Assembly: GCA_017960415.1 (NCBI GenBank)
Contig: JAGCZE010000501.1
Location: forward strand, 1-17,952
Direction of reading: 5' to 3'
Source: Lachnospiraceae bacterium
GTDB taxonomy: Bacteria > Bacillota_A > Clostridia > Lachnospirales > Lachnospiraceae
DNA length: 17,952 nucleotides
Made by a program: the position numbers and the translations under genes. How positions within the stretch are numbered: the stretch's first letter is position 1; every line of letters starts with the position of its first letter. The notes under the pieces were generated by a model. The model worked only from the letters and a program-made list of their open reading frames with translations, made no database searches and was not told where the DNA came from. Below are positions 8,243-16,661 of the stretch, piece by piece.

Positions 8243-9022
8243 TTATCCAAGTGCCACGTCAAGTGCCATCATCAGGCTGAACCCTACCGCAAAGGAAATA
8301 ACGCCTATGTTTGAATGCTCTCCCGAAGACATTTCCGGAATGAGCTCTTCCACCACAACGTACAGCATCGCACCTGCGGCAAATGAAAGCAGATACGGCA
8401 TTGCGGGCACAACAAGTCCGGCAAGGATCACCGTCAGTCCTCCGAAAACAGGTTCAACCGCTCCGGATAATACTCCAAGCACAAATGATTTAGGTTTGCT
8501 CTTTCCCTCAGCATACAGTGGCATCGATATGATCGCACCCTCCGGAAAATTCTGTATCGCTATACCGAGTGCCAGTGCCAGCGCTCCTCCGGCTGTGATC
8601 AGTCCCGAACCGTTTACCAGACCCGCATAAACAACTCCGACAGCCATGCCTTCGGGAATATTGTGAAGCGTTACGGCAAATACCAGCATAACCGTCCGGG
8701 TCAGTCTGCTCTTCGGTCCTTCTATCTCATTGGAAGCCGCATGCAGATGAGGAATGACGTGATCCAGCAAAAGCAGGAAAAGAATACCCGCCCAGAATCC
8801 GATAAATGCCGGAAGAAAAGCGAATCTTCCCCTATCTTCAGACTGTTCGATAGCCGGGACGATCAGGCTCCATATTGACGCAGCGACCATGACTCCCGCT
8901 GCGAATCCCGACAAGGCACGCTGTACGCTTATCTTCAATTCATTCTTCAGAAAGAAAACACAGGCTGCACCGGCAGCCGTACCGATAAACGGTATTAACA
9001 AGCCTGTAATTACTGTTTTCAT
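8243..9022 (-). CDS. ZIP family metal transporter (GufA-like)
   Basis: 259-residue membrane protein with about eight helices, expected to carry Zn2+ or other divalent metals into the cytoplasm. The metal-site helices are visible: TM4 HNIPEG (H120, E124) and TM5 QNFPEG (Q157, E161). Gln in place of the TM5 His is usual in the GufA-type subgroup, so it need not mean loss of function. A DHVIPHLH segment (87-94) precedes the short variable loop. The start is set at ATG 9022. An alternative TTG at 9067 would put the AAGGAGGAT ribosome site inside the coding region. The chosen start has an unusually long 14-base spacer. It lies 78 bp after the DUF2264 gene on the same strand, and I see no convincing promoter between them, so it may be the last gene of that operon. 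Confidence 0.88.
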   Translation of the reverse strand: MKTVITGLLIPFIGTAAGAACVFFLKNELKISVQRALSGFAAGVMVAASIWSLIVPAIEQSEDRGRFAFLPAFIGFWAGILFLLLLDHVIPHLHAASNEIEGPKSRLTRTVMLVFAVTLHNIPEGMAVGVVYAGLVNGSGLITAGGALALALGIAIQNFPEGAIISMPLYAEGKSKPKSFVLGVLSGAVEPVFGGLTVILAGLVVPAMPYLLSFAAGAMLYVVVEELIPEMSSGEHSNIGVISFAVGFSLMMALDVALG

Positions 9023-9100
9023 AGTATACGAACCATCCTCCTTTGCATTATTCCTAACCGTTGTCAATTATGATACCGCCAAAAGCAGGCCGGATTCCGA

Positions 9101-11170
9101 TTATAGTTGCAGATTCCCTTCCATGCCGTAAAAATCGACAGTTCTTACCTCTCCGTTCTTCAGGAAGATCTTTACCGAACCGTAACCGCCCATCCCCTGA
9201 GGATCGGTATATTGAACCTTCAGAACCGGGAATATCTCATCATCACTGAAATCTTCGAGGCTTTCCTTTGTAAGCACCTGTGAAATGAGTATATAAGGTT
9301 CGTAAGCGTACAGTTTCGTTCTTTCCGTTACGGCATAGGGAACGATCGAAGCCACACTGTCGGGATTCGTTCCGTGACTGTATGCAAGTTCAAGATCCCT
9401 CCATCCGTCCATAACCGTAAACGCCATTTGTTTCTCCCGTCCGGTATGATCGTGCCCTTTCAGGACTACTGCCTTATATCCATCCTTTTCCAGACGCCTG
9501 ATCTCGGTTCCGTTATCGGGAAAACCGTACGCTCCGAGGCTTAAACGCGAAGGATAGCTGTAGAGCCTTATCTTATCGGCACGCATGATACCGTACGGCA
9601 CAACAAAATCGGCCAGATTAACAGCGGTCCTCCAGTGAGTTTCGACATCCGTATCATAGTCAAAAAACTGCCTGCGATAAAGAACATTGTCCTTCTGTCC
9701 GTGCCAGAAGGTTACATTTGCAATAATATCCTTACCATCAGAATCCTCGGTATCGCATTTGCCGCTCTGATATCTGAGAACATATTCCTGCGCGCTTACC
9801 CCGTTACAGGGCTTGGCTTCCCAGGGAAATTTTGAATTAAATACGAGCTTTGAATAATTGTCCGTTCCGTGCTCATCGCCCCTGTGTTTCACAACTTTTC
9901 CGGTACGAAGCTCCGTAATTCCGCTGTCCGCATGTCCTGCTGTGCAGAGCGCCGGTCCGTCAAGAACAGTAACATATGTGCTTCCGGGCTTCATGCTGTC
10001 CCAGAAACCATTATTTTCCTTCGCAGTCCAGAACGGATGCTCGGGCGGCAGATGCAGACATAAAAATGCTTTTCCGAGCCATAAAGGTGATTCCGCGCAG
10101 GAATAACCCTGCACGAGAGGTGAGAACGGGCCGTAAAAGCCGAGTGTGGGTATTCCGTTTTTCAGAAAATCATCGCGCTCCAAAAACTGCAAGAGAGACC
10201 CCGAACAGATCCTGCGTGCAAGACCGGGATCGACCGTGGAGTTTCTCATCAGCAGATTGCCGTCAAAGGCACTGGTAGCCGCATTTCTGTATATACAGCT
10301 CCTGCCCCACATATTCGTAAATCCGTCCCGGTCAAAGAAGGCCGGATAGGTTTTCATAAGTTCATTCGAGTTTTCCTCATATTTTGAGGCAATAAAAGGT
10401 TCCTTCTCATAACCGTACCAGTTATTCCAGATCGCAGTATACATGTTGAAAGCCCAGCATGAGTAATAGTCAAAACTCTGGCCGTCCCTGTACCAGCCGT
10501 CTCCCACGTAGTAATTCAGGATCACCTGGGCATGGTCGCGCATGATATCTTCATCAATCTCATATCCGTTCATGTAAAGAAAGGCGAGATCGAGCATATT
10601 GAACAGACGCCAGTTTTGCGGAACAGTATATGAAGTGGCATAATCACGCAGGAAATCCGCGATCCTGTCCTTCTCCCCGCGTGTATATGTGTCCCATATT
10701 TCCTCTTTACACAGCCATAGTCCGATCACCAGTGCCGCAGTTTCAACGGTCTGCTGAAAGATCGACTGGGTATTGTTATTGTTCAGCTTCACCATATCAG
10801 AGAAATTGAAAACATAATTCTTTTCTCCGGGTGTAACAGCATACAATACCTGTTTCTTATAGTATTCCCGCAAAGAAATGCCGTTGAGGACGATATCCGG
10901 CTTGATATGGATCAACGGTGCCGCTATAAAAAGCGAACGTGTCAAACCCTCAAACATTTCCGCCTTGAAACGCCATTCCGGGTCATCCGGATGAGGATAG
11001 GTGATCTTGGTCTCATACCTGGGCATAACAACGGGATCCTCAATATCTTTAATATTTCCGAATATTCCGCCCATAAGGTATTCTGCGGCCTCGATCCAAC
11101 TTTCACGTGTCAGTCCCGTATAAGGACTTAATTCAAAATCTGTGCTTTCAGGTTGAAAAATATTCACCAT
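9101..11170 (-). CDS. DUF2264 domain-containing protein, probable carbohydrate-active enzyme
   Basis: 689-residue soluble protein without signal peptide or membrane segments. The N-terminal half (about 10-370) shows the DUF2264 pattern. It opens with 'SPYTGLTRESWIEAAEYLMGG' and continues with Trp/Tyr-rich helices such as 'YYVGDGWYRDGQSFDYYS' and 'WNNWYGYE', typical of an (alpha/alpha)6 toroid like those of GH88/GH105 and polysaccharide lyases. The C-terminal half (about 400-689) is beta-rich and includes 'NVTFWHGQKDNVLYRRQFFDYD'. DUF2264 proteins commonly sit in polysaccharide-utilisation loci. The start ATG 11170 is preceded by GAGAGG and overlaps the GH88 stop by 7 bp (ATGGTGA). An alternative ATG at 11200 is less well placed. 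The neighbour suggests it acts on uronic-acid-containing oligosaccharides, probably in the cytoplasm. The exact reaction is unknown. Confidence 0.8.
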   Translation of the reverse strand: MVNIFQPESTDFELSPYTGLTRESWIEAAEYLMGGIFGNIKDIEDPVVMPRYETKITYPHPDDPEWRFKAEMFEGLTRSLFIAAPLIHIKPDIVLNGISLREYYKKQVLYAVTPGEKNYVFNFSDMVKLNNNNTQSIFQQTVETAALVIGLWLCKEEIWDTYTRGEKDRIADFLRDYATSYTVPQNWRLFNMLDLAFLYMNGYEIDEDIMRDHAQVILNYYVGDGWYRDGQSFDYYSCWAFNMYTAIWNNWYGYEKEPFIASKYEENSNELMKTYPAFFDRDGFTNMWGRSCIYRNAATSAFDGNLLMRNSTVDPGLARRICSGSLLQFLERDDFLKNGIPTLGFYGPFSPLVQGYSCAESPLWLGKAFLCLHLPPEHPFWTAKENNGFWDSMKPGSTYVTVLDGPALCTAGHADSGITELRTGKVVKHRGDEHGTDNYSKLVFNSKFPWEAKPCNGVSAQEYVLRYQSGKCDTEDSDGKDIIANVTFWHGQKDNVLYRRQFFDYDTDVETHWRTAVNLADFVVPYGIMRADKIRLYSYPSRLSLGAYGFPDNGTEIRRLEKDGYKAVVLKGHDHTGREKQMAFTVMDGWRDLELAYSHGTNPDSVASIVPYAVTERTKLYAYEPYILISQVLTKESLEDFSDDEIFPVLKVQYTDPQGMGGYGSVKIFLKNGEVRTVDFYGMEGNLQL

Positions 11171-12291
11171 ATAAAAACCTCTCTGCCCGTCAGTTTCCAT
11201 ATTGCCTCAATATAGTAATAATCCCCGTAAATGATCGGAAATTCATGCGCCTTATCGTGATATGCGGCCGTACACTTCGTCAATAACTCATCATGTGACG
11301 GATCATAATCGCAGTCTGTTTCGTCCAGAACAGAGAGAAGTTTCTCCGCGGCACTTTTATACTTTTTCGCCTGCTCGGGATCAATTTCCTCCACACGGGC
11401 AAGCTCGATCAATCCGCAGGCAGCGATCGCAGCTGCGGTGGAATCTGTATAGACCGGTTCCCGAGGCTGATCGAAATCCACAGGAATGATCCCGCTTTCG
11501 GGTATACGCTCAATAAATCTGTCCGCAATCTTTTGCGCTGTATCAAAATACTTTTTCTCACCGGTATGAATGAAGCTCAATACAAATCCGTATAATCCCC
11601 AAGCCTGCCCGCGGGTCCAGGATGAGCCTTCTTTGTAGCCCTGCCCGCCGTAATCACGCAAATACCTGCCTGTAGCAGGATCAAAACCCACAATATGCTT
11701 TACTGAACCGTCTTTGCGGATAAAAGCCTTCATCGCAGTGTCAGCATGCCGCATCGCAACAGCTTTAAAACGCGGATCCTTCAGTTCCTCCGACGCGTTG
11801 TAAAGAAGAGGCAGATTCATCATGCAGTCAATGATCGCCCATCCGGTTGTATCCCTGTCATCTCCCCAGTCGTTCCATGCCCTGATGAAATCACCGTTGG
11901 GATTGAAACGTCCGGCAAGATTTGCAGCAGCCAGCAGAACGCGGTTCAGCGATCTTTTATCCTTTGTCAGCCTGAAATGCGCCATCGAAGTCGGAAGCCA
12001 CCGAAAGCCTGCATCGTGATCCATTCCGTTATAATTCATGAATACCGCGTCCAGCTTTTTTTCTGTTTCCTCCGCTTCAGTCCTGAATATCTCCTCTCCG
12101 GTCGCATGATACAGCTGCCAGAGCATTCCACCGTAAAAGCCGTTTGTCCACCAGTAGATCTCATTTTCCGAAGACTTGTCGTCAAAAACATGGTTATGCG
12201 CAGTATAAGGTATCTTGCCACGGTTACGCAGCACCACCGCTTTTTCCTTTTCTTCGATCTTTTTGGCAATGTTCTCCCAAGCTTTGCTCAT
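11164..12291 (-). CDS. GH88 unsaturated glucuronyl/uronyl hydrolase
   Basis: 375-residue cytoplasmic enzyme expected to remove the 4,5-unsaturated uronic acid that polysaccharide lyases leave on oligosaccharides (from glycosaminoglycans, gellan, xanthan or pectin-like polymers). GH88 marks in order are YWWTNGFYGGMLW (46-58), HDAGF with H92/D93, and IIDCMMNLPLL with D155. D93 and D155 fit the two Asp residues of the Bacillus enzyme (D88, D149). They are followed by SWTRGQAWGLYG, DSTAAAIAACGL and the closing GDYYYIEAIWKL. The length is normal. The start is ATG 12291 with GGGAG five bases upstream. A track-length extension to 12375 would run through leader hairpins and lacks homology. First gene of the operon with DUF2264. 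No polysaccharide lyase is in the window. Confidence 0.9.
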   Translation of the reverse strand: MSKAWENIAKKIEEKEKAVVLRNRGKIPYTAHNHVFDDKSSENEIYWWTNGFYGGMLWQLYHATGEEIFRTEAEETEKKLDAVFMNYNGMDHDAGFRWLPTSMAHFRLTKDKRSLNRVLLAAANLAGRFNPNGDFIRAWNDWGDDRDTTGWAIIDCMMNLPLLYNASEELKDPRFKAVAMRHADTAMKAFIRKDGSVKHIVGFDPATGRYLRDYGGQGYKEGSSWTRGQAWGLYGFVLSFIHTGEKKYFDTAQKIADRFIERIPESGIIPVDFDQPREPVYTDSTAAAIAACGLIELARVEEIDPEQAKKYKSAAEKLLSVLDETDCDYDPSHDELLTKCTAAYHDKAHEFPIIYGDYYYIEAIWKLTGREVFIW

Positions 12292-12301
12292 ATTCTCTCC
12301 C

Positions 12302-12319
12302 TTGCAGAGGCTTCTGCAA
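12302..12319 (-). promoter_or_regulatory. Hairpin directly upstream of the GH88 ribosome site
   Basis: Perfect 7-bp arms TTGCAGA and TCTGCAA with a 4-base loop. The 3' arm ends right against the GGGAGAGAAT Shine-Dalgarno on the minus strand. It could affect translation initiation or be a DNA operator. Confidence 0.5.
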
Positions 12320-12351
12320 CACCTACTGCTATACCCACCCATTAGCAACAA

Positions 12352-12408
12352 AGAGCAGCAAAGCCGCTCCTGCATAGGCTTATTGCCCGGCAGACTGCTT
12401 GCTGCTCT
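12352..12408 (-). promoter_or_regulatory. Leader stem at the 5' end of the GH88 transcript
   Basis: Perfect 10-bp inverted repeat. On the plus strand the arms are AGAGCAGCAA (12352-12361) and TTGCTGCTCT (12399-12408), separated by 37 bases. With the predicted start near 12410, the 5' arm begins at the very end of the RNA. No T run follows, so it is not a terminator. It matches no riboswitch I recognise. Confidence 0.5.
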
Positions 12409-12416
12409 CTATAAAA

Positions 12417-12445
12417 ATTATACATGTCCTGTTCATTTTCGGCAA
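12417..12445 (-). promoter_or_regulatory. Predicted promoter of the GH88-DUF2264 operon
   Basis: Minus strand TTGCCG (12445 to 12440), 17-bp spacer, then TATAAT (12422 to 12417). The predicted leader is about 119 bases and carries two inverted repeats. The remaining interval up to hydG (12446-12556) shows no clear terminator. It only has a C/G-run motif near 12535-12552 (GAACCCCGTCCCCTGG) resembling short dispersed repeats in other Firmicutes. Confidence 0.6.
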
Positions 12446-12556
12446 TCATTATTTCCTATATTTTCCTGAATGCCGCTTCATTTTCAAACTTGTGTCAAGA
12501 TTCTTTTTTATGTATCCTGTTTTCAAAAAATGAACCATGAACCCCGTCCCCTGGTA

Positions 12557-14005
12557 TCAAAATCTGAAGTCTCTTCTATTCGATGATCTGATCTCACTAA
12601 TGTGTTCTTTAGCGATCTCCCTGACCTTATCGCTCGGGATTCTATTAAGTTCCTCTTCTATCATCTTATAGCCGGTTTCCTTCGTCTCCGGAGATGCATA
12701 ATCTTCAAGATATTCCGCAAGGGTCATCAGCGCGTTGGGATGACAGCAGTTCAGTATCTGGCCTTTCTTGCACAAGCTCATGAAGCGGTCTCCTGTCCTG
12801 CCTTCGCGATAGCATGCCGTACAGAATGAAGGAATATGTCCTGTCTGCATCAGCCAATGAACCACTTCATCGAGTGTACGCTGATCGGATACGTCAAACT
12901 GTTCCGTATCATGAGGTCTTTCGGTTTCGGTATAACCGCCGACTGAGGTACGGGATGCACCGCTCACCTGTGAAATACCCACCTGCAGCAGTTTCTTGCG
13001 AACTTCCTCAGATTCTCTTGTAGAAACAATCATTCCTGTATACGGTACTGCAAGACGTATGCAAGCGGCTATCTTTGTGAACGTTTCGTCATCAATACCG
13101 TTATCAAACATGTCAGGATCGATATCATCAGCCCTCTTTACCCTGGGTACACTGATCGTATGCGGGCCTACGCCATGTACCGCTTCCAGGTGTTCCGCGT
13201 GCATGATCAGTCCTGCAAATTCATACTTGTACAGCTCCAGTCCAAACAAAACGCCCAGCCCCACATCATCGATACCGCCTTCCATCGCCCTGTCCATTGC
13301 CTCGGTATGATAATCATAATCGTGCTTAGGCCCTGTCGGATGAAGCTTCAGATAGCTTTCCTTGTGATATGTTTCCTGGAAAAGGATATAAGTACCGATG
13401 CCCGCCTCTTTGAGCTTACGGTAATTCTCCACCGTAGTGGCTGCGATATTTACGTTTACACGTCTGATGTCGCCATTCTTATGATGAACGCTGTAAATTG
13501 TCTTAATGCAATCCAGGATGTATTCGATCGGATTGTTTACAGGATCTTCGCCGGCTTCTATTGCAAGACGCTTATGTCCCATATCCTGAAGGGCAATGAC
13601 TTCTGCACGTACCTCTTCCTGAGTCAGTTTCTTTCTTGCGATATGTTTGTTCTTCAGATGATAAGGGCAGTAAAGACATCCGTTTACACAATAATTCGAC
13701 AGATACAGCGGCGCGAACAGAACGATACGGTTGCCATAAAAAGCAAGTTTTATCTCCTCTGCGATCTCGTACATGCGCTGAATCTTCTCCGGTATCTCAC
13801 ATGCCAGAAGAACAGACGCTTCCCTGTGTGTCAGGCCCGCGCAGGTACAGCCGTTGCCGTTTTTCACAGGTCTTGCCTTCTCCAGTATTTGGTCGATCAA
13901 TTCGACATTATTCTTGTTTTCCTCCGCATATGCCAGAGTGGCACGGATTTCCTCATCATTGATGAAATCATCTGCTTTCAAGGATTTGGGATCATATTTT
14001 GCCAT
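12557..14005 (-). CDS. hydG: [FeFe]-hydrogenase H-cluster radical SAM maturase HydG
   Basis: 482-residue radical SAM tyrosine lyase. It cleaves tyrosine to p-cresol and dehydroglycine and supplies the Fe(CO)(CN) units for the hydrogenase 2Fe subcluster. The radical SAM cluster is C106-x3-C110-x2-C113 (CVNGCLYC). The second, CO/CN-forming cluster is C395-x2-C398-x22-C421 in the C-terminal domain, which separates HydG from ThiH. The length is normal for the family. The start is set by AAAGGAGT eight bases upstream of ATG. It is last in the TM1266-hydF-hydE-hydG series, after a 147-bp gap from hydE. The gap is AT-rich and has no convincing promoter. Confidence 0.97.
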   Translation of the reverse strand: MAKYDPKSLKADDFINDEEIRATLAYAEENKNNVELIDQILEKARPVKNGNGCTCAGLTHREASVLLACEIPEKIQRMYEIAEEIKLAFYGNRIVLFAPLYLSNYCVNGCLYCPYHLKNKHIARKKLTQEEVRAEVIALQDMGHKRLAIEAGEDPVNNPIEYILDCIKTIYSVHHKNGDIRRVNVNIAATTVENYRKLKEAGIGTYILFQETYHKESYLKLHPTGPKHDYDYHTEAMDRAMEGGIDDVGLGVLFGLELYKYEFAGLIMHAEHLEAVHGVGPHTISVPRVKRADDIDPDMFDNGIDDETFTKIAACIRLAVPYTGMIVSTRESEEVRKKLLQVGISQVSGASRTSVGGYTETERPHDTEQFDVSDQRTLDEVVHWLMQTGHIPSFCTACYREGRTGDRFMSLCKKGQILNCCHPNALMTLAEYLEDYASPETKETGYKMIEEELNRIPSDKVREIAKEHISEIRSSNRRDFRF

Positions 14006-14152
14006 GGTTGGTTACTCCTTTTCACTCTTTAATTGTATTAAAATAGTCTTTTTCAGCTCTTCGCTCGTGATTTTATCATTCGTAACTCATAATTGATAAT
14101 TCATCAAAAAATATGGTAATTGTTTATATCGGTTATAATCAGTCAGCTTCGT

Positions 14153-15232
14153 CTAATTGGTTATTTTTCCATGCCTTGTCGAAACCCCCGGCGCATCGCC
14201 TCTGTCCACGACCAGCCTGTATCCGATAGAGTTCATCCGCGCTTCCAGGCATCCCCGGCATTGTGCGGATTCCTCTCCGGTACATATCTTATTATCATAT
14301 AGTTCATATTTTTTCCGGACACCAACCGGAGACAGATTCGGCATGACTACATTGGCTCCCGCCAATATTCCTTTCTCCCTCCCCATCGGATCTATCGTTC
14401 CGAGTGCCGTAGTTGCCGGGAGCAGCACTTCAGGCAGGATCAGACGGATCACTGAGAGAAGAAACAATGTAAGTTCCAATGTTCCGGCTTTTTCGTCCTT
14501 AAACGGCGTGTCATGATGCGGTATAAACGGTCCGATCCCGCACATGGCAGGTCTGAAGGTTTCCACGAATTTGAGATCCTTTGCCAATGTTTCAGGTGTC
14601 TGAAAAGGCGATCCCACCATAAACCCGCATCCGACCTGATACCCGATTTCTTTCAGTTCATACAGGCAGCGCATACGGTTTTCAAAAGACATTTCCTTCG
14701 GATGAAGTCTCGCATAATGCCCGGCATCCGCAGTTTCATGACGTAGCAGATATCTGTCCGCTCCGGAATCATACAACGCCCGGTAAGACTGTCTGCTCCT
14801 CTCGCCCATTGATAAGGTCACGGCACAATCAGGATGATCATCTTTCAGTTTTGCCACGATCTCACACAGCACCTCGTCTGTAAAGAAAGGATCCTCACCG
14901 CCTTGCAGCACGAAAGTACGAAATCCCAGCTCATACCCTTCATCAGCACAGTCAAGTATCTCCTCTTTTGTAAGACGATAGCGTTCGGCGTTTCTGTTAT
15001 CTCTTCGGATTCCACAGTACAGGCAGTTATTTTTACAAATACTGCTTATTTCGATCAATCCCCGTGTATAAACCGTATCCGAGAATATTGCCTGCCTCTT
15101 TTCGACAGCAATCTCAGCCAGCAACGCGGCGGCTTCCTCGTCCCTGTTCCTGATCAGTTCGGCATATTCCGTTTCCGTAAGACTGTGTTCGTATTCCAGC
15201 CTCCCTATCAATTCTTTTTCCTTTATATCCAT
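14153..15232 (-). CDS. hydE: [FeFe]-hydrogenase H-cluster radical SAM maturase HydE
   Basis: 359-residue radical SAM enzyme of H-cluster assembly that acts with HydG and HydF in building the dithiomethylamine-bridged 2Fe unit. The radical SAM cluster is C66-x3-C70-x2-C73 (CKNNCLYC) in a BioB-like barrel, with 'LQGGEDPFFTDE' and 'GFMVGSPFQTPE' segments. The optional C-terminal cluster CX7CX2C is kept at C317, C325 and C328, as in Thermotoga HydE. The start is ATG 15232 after CGGAG with a short spacer. It follows hydF by 50 bp. That gap holds a small ATGCT-GATA-AGCAT hairpin next to the ribosome site. Confidence 0.97.
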   Translation of the reverse strand: MDIKEKELIGRLEYEHSLTETEYAELIRNRDEEAAALLAEIAVEKRQAIFSDTVYTRGLIEISSICKNNCLYCGIRRDNRNAERYRLTKEEILDCADEGYELGFRTFVLQGGEDPFFTDEVLCEIVAKLKDDHPDCAVTLSMGERSRQSYRALYDSGADRYLLRHETADAGHYARLHPKEMSFENRMRCLYELKEIGYQVGCGFMVGSPFQTPETLAKDLKFVETFRPAMCGIGPFIPHHDTPFKDEKAGTLELTLFLLSVIRLILPEVLLPATTALGTIDPMGREKGILAGANVVMPNLSPVGVRKKYELYDNKICTGEESAQCRGCLEARMNSIGYRLVVDRGDAPGVSTRHGKITN

Positions 15233-15282
15233 TTAACTCCGATCGATGCTTATCAGCATTAAAAAAAACTAACCTAATAGTA

Positions 15283-16503
15283 TCATCCCATTTTTCCGGG
15301 CAAAAGCTCATGCAGCCCGGGGAACAACCGCAGACTGCGTTCCAAAGCACCTGTTATAAATGCGATCGCTATCCCATAGTTCGTAAACGGAACATTTTGC
15401 TCTACAGCCTGATCCATACGCGCAAGAACCGCATTTTCGGTCAACATGCAGCCTCCGCAGTGTATTACCAGCTTATAGGATGAAAGATCCTCAGGAAATT
15501 CATTTCCCGAACAGGTTTCGATCACTAATTCTTTCCCGGTATAGGCTTTAAGCCACCGCGGGATCTTTACCGTTCCGATATCGTTGCACTGACGATGATG
15601 AGTACAGCCTTCCGCCAACAGTACCTTGTCCCGGTCCTTCAGATCCTTCACCGCACTTATCCCTTTTACGGCTGTCTCCAGAAAACCTTTGTAACGGGCC
15701 ATTAGTATTGAAAATGAAGTGAGCGGGATCGCATCGGGGACAATGGCGCTGACTGTTTTAAATGCCTGACTGTCTGTGATCACCATAGCAGGTTTTATAC
15801 CGGGTTTTGCAAGAACTGCTGATAGCTCAGTGTCCCGACAGACCACGGGAATTGCTCCCCTGTCCATCAGATCCCTGATAGTTTGTTGCTGCGGCAGGAT
15901 CAGCCTTCCCTTTGGCGCAGACTCATCTATCGGACAGACAAGCACACACAGATCCTCCGGAGAAACCAGATCACCGACCAGTTTCCGTTCCGTTTTGTCG
16001 GGAATCAGACGTGCCAGCCGTTCTTTCAGATCATTGACGCCCTCACCGTTCAGGCTGCTGACCTTAACGATTTCAAATCCTTCCGTAACCGGAATACATG
16101 CATCCTCAGCAATGTCATTTTTGTTCAGAACTATGATACCGGGAATCTTTCTTTCCCTGATCAGTGTCAAGAGTTCCCTGTCGGTTTCCGTAAATCCGGT
16201 GCTTGCATCTAACACAAGTACTGCAATATCACAGGTTTTCAGGATCTCTTTTGTTTTTTTCACGCGTTCAAGCCCAAGCTTTCCCTCATCGTCAAACCCG
16301 GGCGTGTCAATGATTACAACAGGCCCCAAAGGCAGGATTTCCATAGCTTTTTTTACAGGGTCCGTAGTAGTTCCCTTCACATCGGACACAACTGCAAGCT
16401 GTTGTCCTGTAATTGCATTTACAAGACTTGATTTTCCGGCATTTCGTATTCCGAAAAAACCGATATGCGTCCTTTCCGAGGACGGGGTCTCATTCAGACT
16501 CAT
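15283..16503 (-). CDS. hydF: [FeFe]-hydrogenase H-cluster maturation GTPase HydF
   Basis: 406-residue scaffold GTPase that carries the 2Fe precursor and delivers it to HydA. Domains are a TrmE-like G domain (1-170), a dimerisation domain, and a cluster-binding domain (about 270-406). GTPase motifs are G1 GIRNAGKSS (from G18), G3 DTPG (66-69) and G4 NKND (127-130). The cluster ligands are in CTH (C300, H302) and HCGGC (H348, C349, C352), the family's CxH...HCxxC signature. The start is ATG 16503 with AGGAGG seven bases upstream. A terminator-shaped hairpin lies just before this ribosome site, so expression may be attenuated relative to the regulator gene upstream. Confidence 0.97.
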   Translation of the reverse strand: MSLNETPSSERTHIGFFGIRNAGKSSLVNAITGQQLAVVSDVKGTTTDPVKKAMEILPLGPVVIIDTPGFDDEGKLGLERVKKTKEILKTCDIAVLVLDASTGFTETDRELLTLIRERKIPGIIVLNKNDIAEDACIPVTEGFEIVKVSSLNGEGVNDLKERLARLIPDKTERKLVGDLVSPEDLCVLVCPIDESAPKGRLILPQQQTIRDLMDRGAIPVVCRDTELSAVLAKPGIKPAMVITDSQAFKTVSAIVPDAIPLTSFSILMARYKGFLETAVKGISAVKDLKDRDKVLLAEGCTHHRQCNDIGTVKIPRWLKAYTGKELVIETCSGNEFPEDLSSYKLVIHCGGCMLTENAVLARMDQAVEQNVPFTNYGIAIAFITGALERSLRLFPGLHELLPGKMG

Positions 16504-16524
16504 ATTTTAACCTCCTTTTTAGGC

Positions 16525-16564
16525 AATAAAAGACCGCTGTTCCCCGGACAAGGGTACAGCGGTC
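16525..16564 (-). terminator. Intrinsic terminator or attenuator in front of hydF
   Basis: Perfect 9-bp arms GACCGCTGT (16532-16540 on plus) and ACAGCGGTC (16556-16564). The 15-base loop contains a further CCC/GGG pairing. On the minus strand the stem is followed by TTTTATT and then, within about 12 bases, the hydF Shine-Dalgarno. It can end the TM1266-like transcript or act as a conditional switch for hydFEG. Confidence 0.65.
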
Positions 16565-16661
16565 CTGTGATATTTACAGTCAGCCTGTTCATCTTGTCTT
16601 TCGCCTCAAGCTTGGTTTCGGCGTCAGGGGATGTCAGCAATATTCAATTTTCACTTCGTTA

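Noticed and set aside
9062..9067. TTGACA upstream of the ZIP gene as a -35 element
   Set aside because: No -10 at acceptable spacing; the corresponding bases are the ribosome site.
12535..12552. GAACCCCGTCCCCTGG as a REP-type element
   Set aside because: Only one partial copy in the window and no inverted partner, so a repeat family cannot be supported here.
13160..14032. 290-codon plus-strand ORF opposite hydG
   Set aside because: It lies antisense to the well-supported hydG frame, has no ribosome site and no recognisable family. Similar long antisense frames occur opposite the permease (6861-7835) and hydF (15776-16510).
14086..14105. TTGAT-N5-ATCAA palindrome between hydE and hydG as an FNR/Crp site
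   Set aside because: The spacer is five bases rather than the four of the FNR consensus. The region is AT-rich and no promoter is correctly placed.
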